Below, one piece after another: positions 52,982 through 61,440 of a DNA stretch of 64,000 nt. Origin of the DNA: Hyphomicrobiaceae bacterium (GTDB taxonomy: Bacteria > Pseudomonadota > Alphaproteobacteria > Rhizobiales > Hyphomicrobiaceae). Where the stretch lies: contig JAEUMD010000001.1 of assembly GCA_016793635.1 (NCBI GenBank), positions 186,001-250,000 on the forward strand, written 5' to 3'. The translations under genes were made by a program, and so were the position numbers. The notes below the pieces were generated by a model. The model ran no database searches, was not told the DNA's origin, and worked only from the letters and a program-made list of their open reading frames with translations. Each line of letters opens with the position of its first letter. Position 1 is the stretch's first letter.

Positions 52982-55813
52982 TCAGCGCTCCTCTTGCACG
53001 GGAGCTGGGGTGGGGCCTGGCGTCGCGTTGATCTCGCGCCGACTTAACGCGCCGAGCTCCGACAACGCCAGCAGTACGCTCGCGACGACGACCATGAACA
53101 CGCCGAGATCGAACGCCATGGCGGAGGCCAGCTCGAACTTGTCGATCATCGGCGGATGGACGTATCCGAACGTGCTCGTCAGGAAGGGATGACCGGTCAG
53201 CCAGCTCGCAAGGCCCGTCGCGGTGGCGATGGCGAGGCCCGCGCCGAGCACGCGGACGTAATCGATGCGCAGCCGGGCGGCCGCGAAATCGATGCCGCTC
53301 GCGAGGTATTGCAGCATCAGGGCGACGGCCGCGATCAGTCCCGCGATGAAGCCGCCACCCGGCAGATTGTGGCCCCTCAGGAAGATGTAGACGGATACCG
53401 CGAGTGCGAGCGGCAGAAGCAGACGCATCAACTGTGCGAGCATGATCGGGTGACGATCGGCCTCGCTGGTCGCGCTGGTGGCATGCGGCCTCAGCCGCAC
53501 TCCATCGAGAAGTGCGTGCAACCCGAGGGCGGCCATGGCGAGCACCGCGATCTCGCCGAGCGTGTCGAACCCGCGGAAGTCGACGAGGATGACGTTGACG
53601 ACGTTGGTGCCGCCGCCGCCGGGAAGTGACTGGGCGAGGTGGTAGCCGGAAATCGTCTCGAACGGGCGTGTCAGCATGGCGTAGGCGAGAACGGTCACGC
53701 CAACTCCGCCCGAGAGAGCGAGCGCGCCGTCCCGCAGCTTGCGGGCGGTGGAACTCGCTGGCGGCGTCTCTCCCGGCAGAAAGCGCAGCGTGAGCAGAAG
53801 CAGTACGATCGTCACCACCTCGACGGAGAGCTGCGTCAGTGCGAGATCGGGTGCCTGGAGGTGTATGAATGCGAGTGACGTGACGAGGCCGACGACGCTC
53901 AGAAACACGATCGCGACGAGCCGCTGGCGATGCCAGACGAGTGTACCGACGCAACCGAAAACGACCGCCGCGAACGCCGCTAGCACCGCGGCATCGACGG
54001 GCGTTTGCGGCAGTGGGCCGCTCAAGGACTGAGCGGGAACGCCGCGCCACGCCCATACCGCGAGCGCGAGCACGAAAGTGACGAGCAGTGCGAGGTAGCG
54101 CTGGAGTGATCCATTGTCGACGAGACCGAGCAGCCATGTGGCGAAGCGCCCGGCATCGCGATAAACGCGCTCGAAGGCGACCGGGCTCGTGATCTTCGGC
54201 GAAAACCGCTCGTGCAGGGTGAACAGGTGCTGGCGGTTGACGTAGTGCGCGATACCCAGTGCAAAGGCGAGGATGCTCATCACGAGCGGCAGATTGAACC
54301 CGTGCCACACCGCGAGCTTGAACTCAGGTACGCCCGCCGGCAGCAGTGCCCCCGCGGCAACCTTCAGCAGCGGGCCGACCGCGAACTGCGGCAGCAGTCC
54401 GACGAGCAGGACCAGGGCGACGAGAACCTCGACCGGCAATCGCATCCAGCGCGGCGGCTCGTGCGGTGACTTCGGCAGGTCGATCGGCTCGCCGTTGAAG
54501 AAGACATCATGGACGAAGCGGGCGGAGTAGGCGACGGACAGCATGCCCGCGATAGTTGCGAAGGCCGGCAGCACCCACGATGCGTAGCCCTGGAAGGCCG
54601 GATGGGTGACGGTCTCGGTGAAGAACATCTCTTTCGACAGGAAGCCGTTGAGCAACGGCACGCCGGCCATCGATCCCGCGGCGACGATGCCGAGCGTCGC
54701 GGTCCACGGCATGTACTTGAACATGCCGTTGATGCGCCGCATGTCGCGCGTTCCGCACTCGTGATCGATGATGCCGGCCGCCATGAACAGGGAGGCTTTG
54801 AAGATGGCGTGGTTGATGATGTGGAACACCGCAGCGACAGCGCTCATCGGGGTATTGAGGCCGAGCAGCAGCGTGATGAGGCCGAGGTGGCTGATCGTCG
54901 AGTAGGCGAGCAGGCCCTTGAAGTCGTGCTTCAGCAACGCGACGTAAGCGCCATATGCGAACGTCACGGCGCCGGTGGTGCCGACGAGCACGAGCCAGAG
55001 ATCGGTGCCCGAAAGCGCGGGATAGAGGCGCGCGAGCAGGAAGACGCCGGCCTTCACCATCGTCGCGGAATGCAGATAGGCAGAGACTGGCGTCGGCGCG
55101 GCCATCGCGTTGGGCAGCCAGAAATGGAACGGGAACTGGCCCGACTTGGTGAAGGCGCCGAGAAGGATCATCACCAGCATGACGGGATAGAGCGGGTGCG
55201 CGCGGATCGCGTCGCCCCGGGCGAGCACCTCGGTGAGCTCGAAGCTTCCGGCGATATTGCCGAGCAACAGAATGCCCGCGAGCAGCGCCAGACCGCCGCC
55301 GCCCGTGACCGCGAGCGCCATGCGCGCGGCGATCCGCGCATCCGTGTTCTCGTATTTGTAGGCGATGAGCAGGAACGACGTGAGGCTCGTGATCTCCCAG
55401 AACACGAGCATCATGATCATGTTCTCAGCCAGAACCACGCCGAGCATGCCGCCGGCGAAGGCGAGCAGCTCGGCATAAAATAGTCCGAGCCGGTCGTACT
55501 TCGGCAGGTAGTAGGCGGCGTAGAGAACGATCAGCAGGCCGATGCCGAGGATCAGCAGGGCGAACAGCAGGCCGAGCCCGTCGAGCCGTAAGGCGAGGTC
55601 GAGCCCCCATTCGGGCAGCCAGTTCGCGCGCACCACCGTCGGCTGGCCGGAGAAGGCGGCCGGAAGGAGAGGCGTGAGCGCCGCCAGTCCCGCAGCCATG
55701 ACCGTCGCGGCCGACCAGGCGGCGGCTGAGCGAGATCTGCGGCCGGCGAGCACGACGGGGACGATGCCGAGGAAGGGCGCGGCGAGGACGAGCCAGAGGA
55801 GATTTGCAGTCAT
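52982..55813 (-). CDS. mrpA: Mrp/Pha antiporter fused subunit AB
   Basis: This 943-residue protein is MrpA (NuoL-like, with PTPVSAYLHSATMVKAGVFL) fused at its C-terminus to MrpB (FLRGHNLPGGGFIAGLIAA). The fusion is typical of alphaproteobacterial Pha systems. It heads the operon, so its promoter should lie upstream of 55813, exactly where the recombinase reading frame overlaps. Confidence 0.94.
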   Translation of the reverse strand: MTANLLWLVLAAPFLGIVPVVLAGRRSRSAAAWSAATVMAAGLAALTPLLPAAFSGQPTVVRANWLPEWGLDLALRLDGLGLLFALLILGIGLLIVLYAAYYLPKYDRLGLFYAELLAFAGGMLGVVLAENMIMMLVFWEITSLTSFLLIAYKYENTDARIAARMALAVTGGGGLALLAGILLLGNIAGSFELTEVLARGDAIRAHPLYPVMLVMILLGAFTKSGQFPFHFWLPNAMAAPTPVSAYLHSATMVKAGVFLLARLYPALSGTDLWLVLVGTTGAVTFAYGAYVALLKHDFKGLLAYSTISHLGLITLLLGLNTPMSAVAAVFHIINHAIFKASLFMAAGIIDHECGTRDMRRINGMFKYMPWTATLGIVAAGSMAGVPLLNGFLSKEMFFTETVTHPAFQGYASWVLPAFATIAGMLSVAYSARFVHDVFFNGEPIDLPKSPHEPPRWMRLPVEVLVALVLLVGLLPQFAVGPLLKVAAGALLPAGVPEFKLAVWHGFNLPLVMSILAFALGIAHYVNRQHLFTLHERFSPKITSPVAFERVYRDAGRFATWLLGLVDNGSLQRYLALLVTFVLALAVWAWRGVPAQSLSGPLPQTPVDAAVLAAFAAVVFGCVGTLVWHRQRLVAIVFLSVVGLVTSLAFIHLQAPDLALTQLSVEVVTIVLLLLTLRFLPGETPPASSTARKLRDGALALSGGVGVTVLAYAMLTRPFETISGYHLAQSLPGGGGTNVVNVILVDFRGFDTLGEIAVLAMAALGLHALLDGVRLRPHATSATSEADRHPIMLAQLMRLLLPLALAVSVYIFLRGHNLPGGGFIAGLIAAVALMLQYLASGIDFAAARLRIDYVRVLGAGLAIATATGLASWLTGHPFLTSTFGYVHPPMIDKFELASAMAFDLGVFMVVVASVLLALSELGALSRREINATPGPTPAPVQEER

Positions 55814-57605
55814 GTCCCACAGATAGCGAATTCAGGGCTCCGATCAACCTCGCGCCCCTGCGCGTGACGTGCCCGCGGCCGCCGGTTGTGGGGGACCACA
55901 CCGCGGCGCGCAACAACCCGCCCGCTGTCTGCCGATCTGAAAAAGTCTCAGGAGAAAATTGGTTGCGGGGGCGTGCAACCGCGTTCGTTATAGTTCGGGG
56001 CACGGAAGTTCCTGGCGTGTTCCGTGCGGCGGCGAATTCGAGGATCGACATCAGCTCGCCGCGTAGAGTCGCGTGCACCTCGGCACGCTTGGCGCCCGGA
56101 GTCAGCACGATATCGCCGATCAATGATCGGAGTGCCATGGCGGCTTCCTGGTTGGTCTGTGGATCGGCCAGCGCGTCGGTCAATCGCTCGACCTTGCGGC
56201 GGTAGACCTCCGCGACGTGGGGATTGACGTCCAGCAACTGGGGTTGGTCGACTGCCAAGCGGGCGACAATCTCGGCTTTCTGCTGCTCGAGCTCCGTCAT
56301 CCGCGCCTTCATGGTTCGCTGGTACATGCCGTCCTCGATCGCAGCGATCATGCTCGCGATCGCGCGCTCGACCTTGGCGAGCGCCGGCCGGTCGGCGCTA
56401 GTCTGCGCGCGGCGCTCCCGGTTCTGGCGGTTCAGCTCCTGGTGGTAGGCGCGCACCGCCTCGGCAACGGCGCCGCCCGAGACCAGCTTCTCGGTGAGCC
56501 CCGTCAGTGCGCGCTGCTCGATTGCCGGACGCCGGATCGTTCTATTGTTATTGCAGGTGCCGCGGCGATGGTGGTTCAGGCAGCCATATCGATCCTGCAG
56601 AATGATGCCGTAGCGGCCCTGGCACGTGCCGCAGGTGAGCAGGCCGGACAGGAGAAAGGCCGGCCGGCGCGCCTCATTGAAGCGCTTGGCGCGCGCCTCT
56701 CTGACGCCAATTGTCGTCGCCGCGAATATCGTGGCCAGCTCCGCTTGTCGCGCGCGGACGGCCTGCCAGAGGTCGTCATCGACAATGCGCAGCTCCGGCA
56801 CCTCAGTCGTGATCCGTTCGTCCTGAGGATTGGACCGGGACACGCGCTTGCCGGTGCTCGGGTCTTTCACGTACCGGAGTCGGTTCCAGATCAGCCGGCC
56901 GATATAGAGTTCGTTGTTGAGAATGCCGGTGCCACGGCTGATATGCCCGCGGATCGTGGTGTCGCCCCATGTGCGACCGAACGGGCCGGGAATACCCTCG
57001 TCGTTCAAGGTGACGGCGATCCGGCGTGGTGAGGCTCCGGCGGCAAACTCGCTGTAGATCCGCCGCACGATCCGAGCCTCGTCGTCATTGATACGGCGCT
57101 CGCCAAAGATCGGCTCGCCCTCACCGTCCACACGCTTGACGACCGCGTAGCCGTAGCACAGGCCGCCGCCCGACTTGCCCGCCTCGACCCGACCGCGAAG
57201 ACCGCGTCGTGTCTTGTCGGCGAGGTCTTTCAGGAACAGCGCATTCATCGTCCCTTTCAGCCCGACATGCAGGTGGCCGATCTCGCCTTCGGACAGCGTG
57301 ATGATTTTCACGCCGGCGAACGCCATCCGCTTGAACACGCCGGCGACGTCCTCTTGGTCGCGGCTGATCCGGTCGAGCGCCTCGGCGAGCACGACCTCGA
57401 ACCGGCCGCGCAGGGCATCACCGAGCAGTGCCTGGATGCCGGACCGGATCAGCGAGGCGCCGGAGACCGCACGGTCCTGGTAGCTGTCCACGATGGTCCA
57501 GCTCTGTCGCTCGGCGTGCACGCGGCATAATCGCAGCTGATCCTCGATCGAGGCCTCGCGCTGGTTGTCGGAGGAGTAGCGGGCATAGAGTGCAACGCGG
57601 GTCAT
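55425..57605 (-). CDS. Large serine recombinase lacking its own stop codon
   Basis: The protein begins MTRVALYARYSS (Ser11 is the likely nucleophile) after a perfect AGAGGAGAA binding site. The resolvase domain (1-150), the recombinase domain (about 170-290) and a zinc ribbon (CGTCQGRYG, then CNHHRRGTCNN-like cysteines) are intact, followed by a coiled-coil region to about residue 520. The frame then has no stop for another 200 codons, runs across the mrpAB start (55813) and ends at 55425 inside that gene in another frame. The last 130 residues are a low-complexity Arg-rich shadow. Stop loss after insertion or deletion is likely. See findings. Confidence 0.8.
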   Translation of the reverse strand: MTRVALYARYSSDNQREASIEDQLRLCRVHAERQSWTIVDSYQDRAVSGASLIRSGIQALLGDALRGRFEVVLAEALDRISRDQEDVAGVFKRMAFAGVKIITLSEGEIGHLHVGLKGTMNALFLKDLADKTRRGLRGRVEAGKSGGGLCYGYAVVKRVDGEGEPIFGERRINDDEARIVRRIYSEFAAGASPRRIAVTLNDEGIPGPFGRTWGDTTIRGHISRGTGILNNELYIGRLIWNRLRYVKDPSTGKRVSRSNPQDERITTEVPELRIVDDDLWQAVRARQAELATIFAATTIGVREARAKRFNEARRPAFLLSGLLTCGTCQGRYGIILQDRYGCLNHHRRGTCNNNRTIRRPAIEQRALTGLTEKLVSGGAVAEAVRAYHQELNRQNRERRAQTSADRPALAKVERAIASMIAAIEDGMYQRTMKARMTELEQQKAEIVARLAVDQPQLLDVNPHVAEVYRRKVERLTDALADPQTNQEAAMALRSLIGDIVLTPGAKRAEVHATLRGELMSILEFAAARNTPGTSVPRTITNAVARPRNQFSPETFSDRQTAGGLLRAAVWSPTTGGRGHVTRRGARLIGALNSLSVGHDCKSPLARPRRALPRHRPRRARRPQISLSRRLVGRDGHGCGTGGAHASPSGRLLRPADGGARELAARMGARPRLTARRARPAVRPADPRHRPADRSLRRLLPAEVRPARTILCRAARLRRRHARRGSG
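55970..55982. other. Possible attachment core: 3' end of tRNA-fMet
   Basis: On the minus strand this reads GCCCCCGCAACCA, matching the 13-base 3' end of many alphaproteobacterial initiator tRNAs (from memory). It lies inside the recombinase reading frame near its expected end, and could be the footprint left at an integration site. Confidence 0.35.
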
Positions 57606-57686
57606 GGCGTTCTCCTCTGGCGTGTCCGATCTATTGGTTGCCACATGATAGCGCAGCTTGGGCGATTTCGTGACCGTAGAAGCAAT

Positions 57687-57881
57687 TCAACTCTCTTGAG
57701 TTTCGTTGTCATTGTCAGCCTGCAATTGGTGAAGTTGCTCGCGCGCGATCTGCCGGCCGATGGCTCGGGCGATCACGAGGATTCGCGGATCGATGGCAGG
57801 TCTCGCATTGGCGCCATTGTCATTGGCCGCTGCCAGCGGAGCGGAAGCCGTATAGACGGCGTCGGTCTCGTCCTCGGTCAT
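57687..57881 (-). CDS. Small protein preceding the recombinase
   Basis: This 64-residue protein ends 81 bases before the recombinase start. Its second half (PAIDPRILVIARAIGRQIAREQLHQLQ) resembles short proteins often encoded directly upstream of serine recombinases in Rhizobiales (from memory). It is hydrophilic with a probable helix; the Asn/Asp-rich ends are likely disordered. Function unknown; a role in recombination control is a guess. Confidence 0.6.
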   Translation of the reverse strand: MTEDETDAVYTASAPLAAANDNGANARPAIDPRILVIARAIGRQIAREQLHQLQADNDNETQES

Positions 57882-58865
57882 GTTCGCGTCCCGGGTGTTG
57901 CGGACGCTGATCAGCCAACGCGAGAAGCCGTTGGCAAAAAACTCGGATCATTTCGCGAAAGCCACTAAGACTTTTCTGGAAAGCCAATCGATGGCACTCG
58001 TTGAGACGGATGAGATGGATTGCGTCAAAATTCCCCGGATCTCAGTGAGCACACCGACAGGCAACTTCAAATGCAAACTGAGTTCAAGAACGTTCTGGGA
58101 CGGTCCCTCGCCGAAGGGGCGAGGGCCGCGCTCTATCACGCGGCAAGTACGGGCCGCGTGACCGAGCCCCGCCTGGCCGGTGGCCGCGGGTCTCGGCCCT
58201 CCCGGGTGACGATCGCTCCGCCGGACTACGCGGTTGACGTGAACATCGGGTCAGTGACGCATCGCGTTACTCAGTAATGTAGTCTCCGTGCGCTGGTCGG
58301 CCGCGGACGGTGCAGATACTGAGCCTCTGGTATCGCGCCCGAGGTCGAGTGCCTCAACAGCGCGTCACGAGTCCGCTCGTCCCCCGCGACCCTCTTTGTA
58401 CTCATCGGCTGCAAAGGGGCACAAAAGGAGGCGACAACGGATTACAGTCAGCGCCACGTGTTGCTCTCAGCCATGTTCGGATTGGCAGACGTGCGGTCGG
58501 AGATTGCCGCTACTTCAGGTGATCTTCTTTCTTTCTTTCCCCACGACTGGATGAAAAGCTATCAGAAGGGTGTTGGGGTTGGTAAGGTGATCCGCCAGAG
58601 TGTTCTCGTGAGCCTCGAACTCGACTTCACTCAGGCGACCCAGGGCGAGGATCTTGGGCTTGATGGTGTCTTTCGAAAACGCACGGAGCGCGCGCCACGT
58701 GAACGGTAACGCCGTAGTGCTCGCCGCTGGTCCGTCGGACCCGGCTCAGGCGTCCGCGGTATTGGGTGGCATAAACGTTGGTGTCAGAAAATAGATCGCT
58801 CGCGGAGCAATACATAAACACGGACCTATCTTCCAAAGAAATTTTTTACGCGAGTCATGGCGTCT
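57882..58865. other. Gene-poor region between recombinase and histidine kinase
   Basis: About 980 bases hold only short frames that overlap and resemble no family. A GC-rich stem-loop (CCCTCGCC/GGCGAGGG, 58105-58125) has no T-run. This may be the remnant of the mobile element or its flank. Confidence 0.45.
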
Positions 58866-60803
58866 TCAAATAGCCGAATGGCTCGCAGCACGGCGGGCGG
58901 CTCGCCCGTGTCGTAATTCAAGAACCGAAGAGCGGATTTCTTCGGCAAGACATCGTGCTGCAAAGGGGCGAGCAACCGAGTCCGCCGCACATTTGTGAAG
59001 CAAGCGTGCGCAAGTGGCAACACGATTGGCCCCATAGTTCGCCGCCACACCTGCCAAGGCGTGACAGGCCGCGACGAGCGCGGCCTCGGAGGTCGCCTTG
59101 TCGAGCGCGCGCAGCCCGTTCTCAAGCTCTATCACAAAGAGGTCGAGAAGTGCCTCACGGTTGCGCGCCGGTAATCGAGCGAGAGTGGTTACGTCAATAA
59201 CCGGTCTTTTGGAATCACGTCGAATGCGTCCACACGCGACCGCCAGATCCAATCTGGCAACAAGCGCTGAGGCATCGGTTCCCTTTTCGAGCAGCAGATC
59301 GAATGCATCGACGACGTTGGCTTGGAGTTCGTCGCGACGAAAAGCAGTTAGTCCGAGAATCGGAGTTGCAAGCGAGCCGACTTCGTGTTGACGAATTTCA
59401 GCTGACACCTCATCACCCCGCATATCTCCCAGGAGGATGTCGAGAATAATGGCATCGAATCGAACAGCCCGCACAGCCGTGATGGCCTCCTTGCCTGTAG
59501 TCGCAAACGTGATCGAGTAGCCGCGCGGCCCCAATTGAGCTTTCAAAAGCAGGCGATTGACGGCATTGTCTTCCGCAATAAGAATGTGTGAGTGCGCCGG
59601 TGAAACGGTCGGCAATGCAGTCATGGCGAGCTGCGCTTTCGGCGGCGCTTCCACGTCGGGCAGCACGACATCGACCCAAAACGTGCTGCCTTTCCCAACC
59701 TCACTCGACACACCAGCGCGCCCCTGCATTTGTTCGGCGAGACGGCGCGTTATCGCAAGGCCAAGGCCTGTCCCTTTAAGCCGGGTGGACAGGTCGCCGC
59801 TGCATTGCTCGAAGGGCTTGAACAACTTTTCTCGTTCGCTCTCCGGAATTCCACCCCCTGTGTCGCTTACGGCAAAGCAACGTGTCCCGGCGTCGCGATC
59901 GGTCACGGTCAGGCGGATTTCTCCGCGCTCGGTGTGCTTGAGGCCGTTCGAGATGAAGTTATGCAAAATTTGACACAGCCTGAGGTCGTCTCCATGAACG
60001 AGTTCAGCGCGAGTGGCCGTTTTGTCGATCGTGAAGCGCAGGCCCTTTGCCTCGATCTGCGGGCGCCAGAAAGCGTCGATGGTCGTCAGAAGTTCAGACA
60101 CGTCAAACTGGCGAGGCTCGATGGTGAACTTCCCGGCCTCCAACTTCGACAGATCAAGGATATCGCCGACGATGCTGATGAGCGATCCGGCACACTGCTG
60201 AGCCGATTTGAGGTAGGAGAGGCGCCTCACGCGATCTGGTTCTTGCTCGATCAACCTCAACAAGCCATCGACGCCATTGGCCGCAGTCCGTATCTCATGG
60301 GCGACCATAGCCACAAGGTCAGACTTGGCAACATTTGCGCGCTCGGCGTTGGTACGAGCCTCAATCATCGCCGCCTCGAAGGACGTGCGTTTGCTGATAT
60401 CTCGAATCGAGACGACGAAGCACCGGATTTTGCCATCGTCGATCGCGTTTGCAGATACCTCGACGGGTAGAATCGGCTGAGCGTTTCGCGAGATGATCAT
60501 TTCGCGGCGTTCGATCAGTTGGGTTAGCGACTTGTCGTCACCAGTTCGCAGCACGGCTGCGTCTATCGTTGTCCAGATTTCGGCAAGGCCGTCGAGATCG
60601 ACGAGCCGTTTTCCATTCAGTTGAGCTGTGGGGTGTCGGATGAGCGCACAAAAGGCCGGATTGGCAACCCGGATGGTACCCGCCCGATCGAGGATCGCCA
60701 CCGCATCCGGCAAAGCGTTACCGAAAATTGCAAGTGTAGAGAGCCGCAGTGTCGGCTGAACGCCATCTGCGTCGCTACTCAGCGTTGGGTTGTGCCTACT
60801 CAT
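58866..60803 (-). CDS. Hybrid sensor histidine kinase with REC and Hpt domains
   Basis: This 645-residue cytoplasmic kinase has a PAS domain (about 22-140), HisKA with phospho-acceptor His169 in AHEIRTA, a HATPase domain (N-box HNFISNGLKHT, G1 DTGGGI 314-319, G2 GTGLGL), a receiver domain (EDN 411-413, phospho-Asp455, Lys507) and a C-terminal Hpt domain (His581 in HALAG). The proline after HEIRT, nearly always present, is Ala. No transmembrane helix is visible. A full internal phosphorelay is present, but no response regulator or output gene is adjacent. Confidence 0.9.
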   Translation of the reverse strand: MSRHNPTLSSDADGVQPTLRLSTLAIFGNALPDAVAILDRAGTIRVANPAFCALIRHPTAQLNGKRLVDLDGLAEIWTTIDAAVLRTGDDKSLTQLIERREMIISRNAQPILPVEVSANAIDDGKIRCFVVSIRDISKRTSFEAAMIEARTNAERANVAKSDLVAMVAHEIRTAANGVDGLLRLIEQEPDRVRRLSYLKSAQQCAGSLISIVGDILDLSKLEAGKFTIEPRQFDVSELLTTIDAFWRPQIEAKGLRFTIDKTATRAELVHGDDLRLCQILHNFISNGLKHTERGEIRLTVTDRDAGTRCFAVSDTGGGIPESEREKLFKPFEQCSGDLSTRLKGTGLGLAITRRLAEQMQGRAGVSSEVGKGSTFWVDVVLPDVEAPPKAQLAMTALPTVSPAHSHILIAEDNAVNRLLLKAQLGPRGYSITFATTGKEAITAVRAVRFDAIILDILLGDMRGDEVSAEIRQHEVGSLATPILGLTAFRRDELQANVVDAFDLLLEKGTDASALVARLDLAVACGRIRRDSKRPVIDVTTLARLPARNREALLDLFVIELENGLRALDKATSEAALVAACHALAGVAANYGANRVATCARLLHKCAADSVARPFAARCLAEEIRSSVLELRHGRAARRAASHSAI

Positions 60804-61014
60804 CTACTAGAATCTCCGGATGACGGACTAGGGGAAGATTAGGCCGTCGGTATTACCGATTGATCTATGCGGTGGCGCGTTCAGGCGTGCGCACAATGGA
60901 AACTGTTATGCCCGACGCGATAATGCATCGCGCACTTGAGGAAGAATATTGGTAACTACCGTCGCCTGCGGAACATCTGTTAGTCCCCTGGAAAGGGGGC
61001 AAGCAATCGTGCTG

Positions 61015-61030
61015 TTAAGACGCGATTAAC
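61015..61030. promoter_or_regulatory. Candidate CtrA-binding site before the LysM lipoprotein
   Basis: TTAAGACGCGATTAAC matches TTAA-N7-TTAAC exactly. It lies 47-62 bases upstream of the LysM lipoprotein start, in a normal activator or repressor position. Confidence 0.6.
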
Positions 61031-61076
61031 CCTGCGCGTCACACGGTGCCGCTCATACTGCGTTGGAGAATCGCCT

Positions 61077-61418
61077 ATGAGTTATCGTCTGTGTCTCGCA
61101 TCCCTGTCAGCCGGCGTCGCGCTCATCGCCTCAGGCTGCAGCTCCTCCCGTCAGCGCACTGATCTCGGTGGCTCACCGACGGTTCCCTCTCCCGCCTACC
61201 AGCAGCCGGTGGAGCGGAGCGATCAGCGTCCGCCCCAACCTATGGCACGCTCCGGTCATCCCTCAGTTGCGACGAGTAGTCGTCATACTGTGCAAGCCGG
61301 CGAGTCGCTCTATGGCATTTCCCGGCGCTACAACGTCCCGGTTGCTGCACTGATACAGGCCAATCGCCTACCCTCGATTGGGGTACACCAAGGACAAAGC
61401 CTGATCATTCCCCGCTGA
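61077..61418 (+). CDS. LysM-domain lipoprotein
   Basis: This 113-residue protein has a lipoprotein signal peptide with lipobox IASGC (Cys21), a Pro/Ser/Gln-rich linker and one LysM domain (about 70-112, HTVQAGESLYGISRRYNVPVA then HQGQSLIIP) that binds peptidoglycan. It should be anchored in a membrane facing the periplasm. LysM lipoproteins of this shape often support murein hydrolases such as NlpD. The next gene, 22 bases on, is a putative murein-active protein. Confidence 0.88.
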   Translation: MSYRLCLASLSAGVALIASGCSSSRQRTDLGGSPTVPSPAYQQPVERSDQRPPQPMARSGHPSVATSSRHTVQAGESLYGISRRYNVPVAALIQANRLPSIGVHQGQSLIIPR

Positions 61419-61440
61419 AGTACACCGTTGGAGGTGTGCG

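Noticed and set aside
54022..55483. Plus-strand frames antisense to mrpAB
   Set aside because: The minus-strand antiporter is intact with clear motifs; these are shadows caused by high GC.
58098..58107. Short palindrome resembling the candidate IclR dyads
   Set aside because: The arms resemble those dyads but the spacing is much shorter, the site is in a gene-poor region, and no related gene is nearby.
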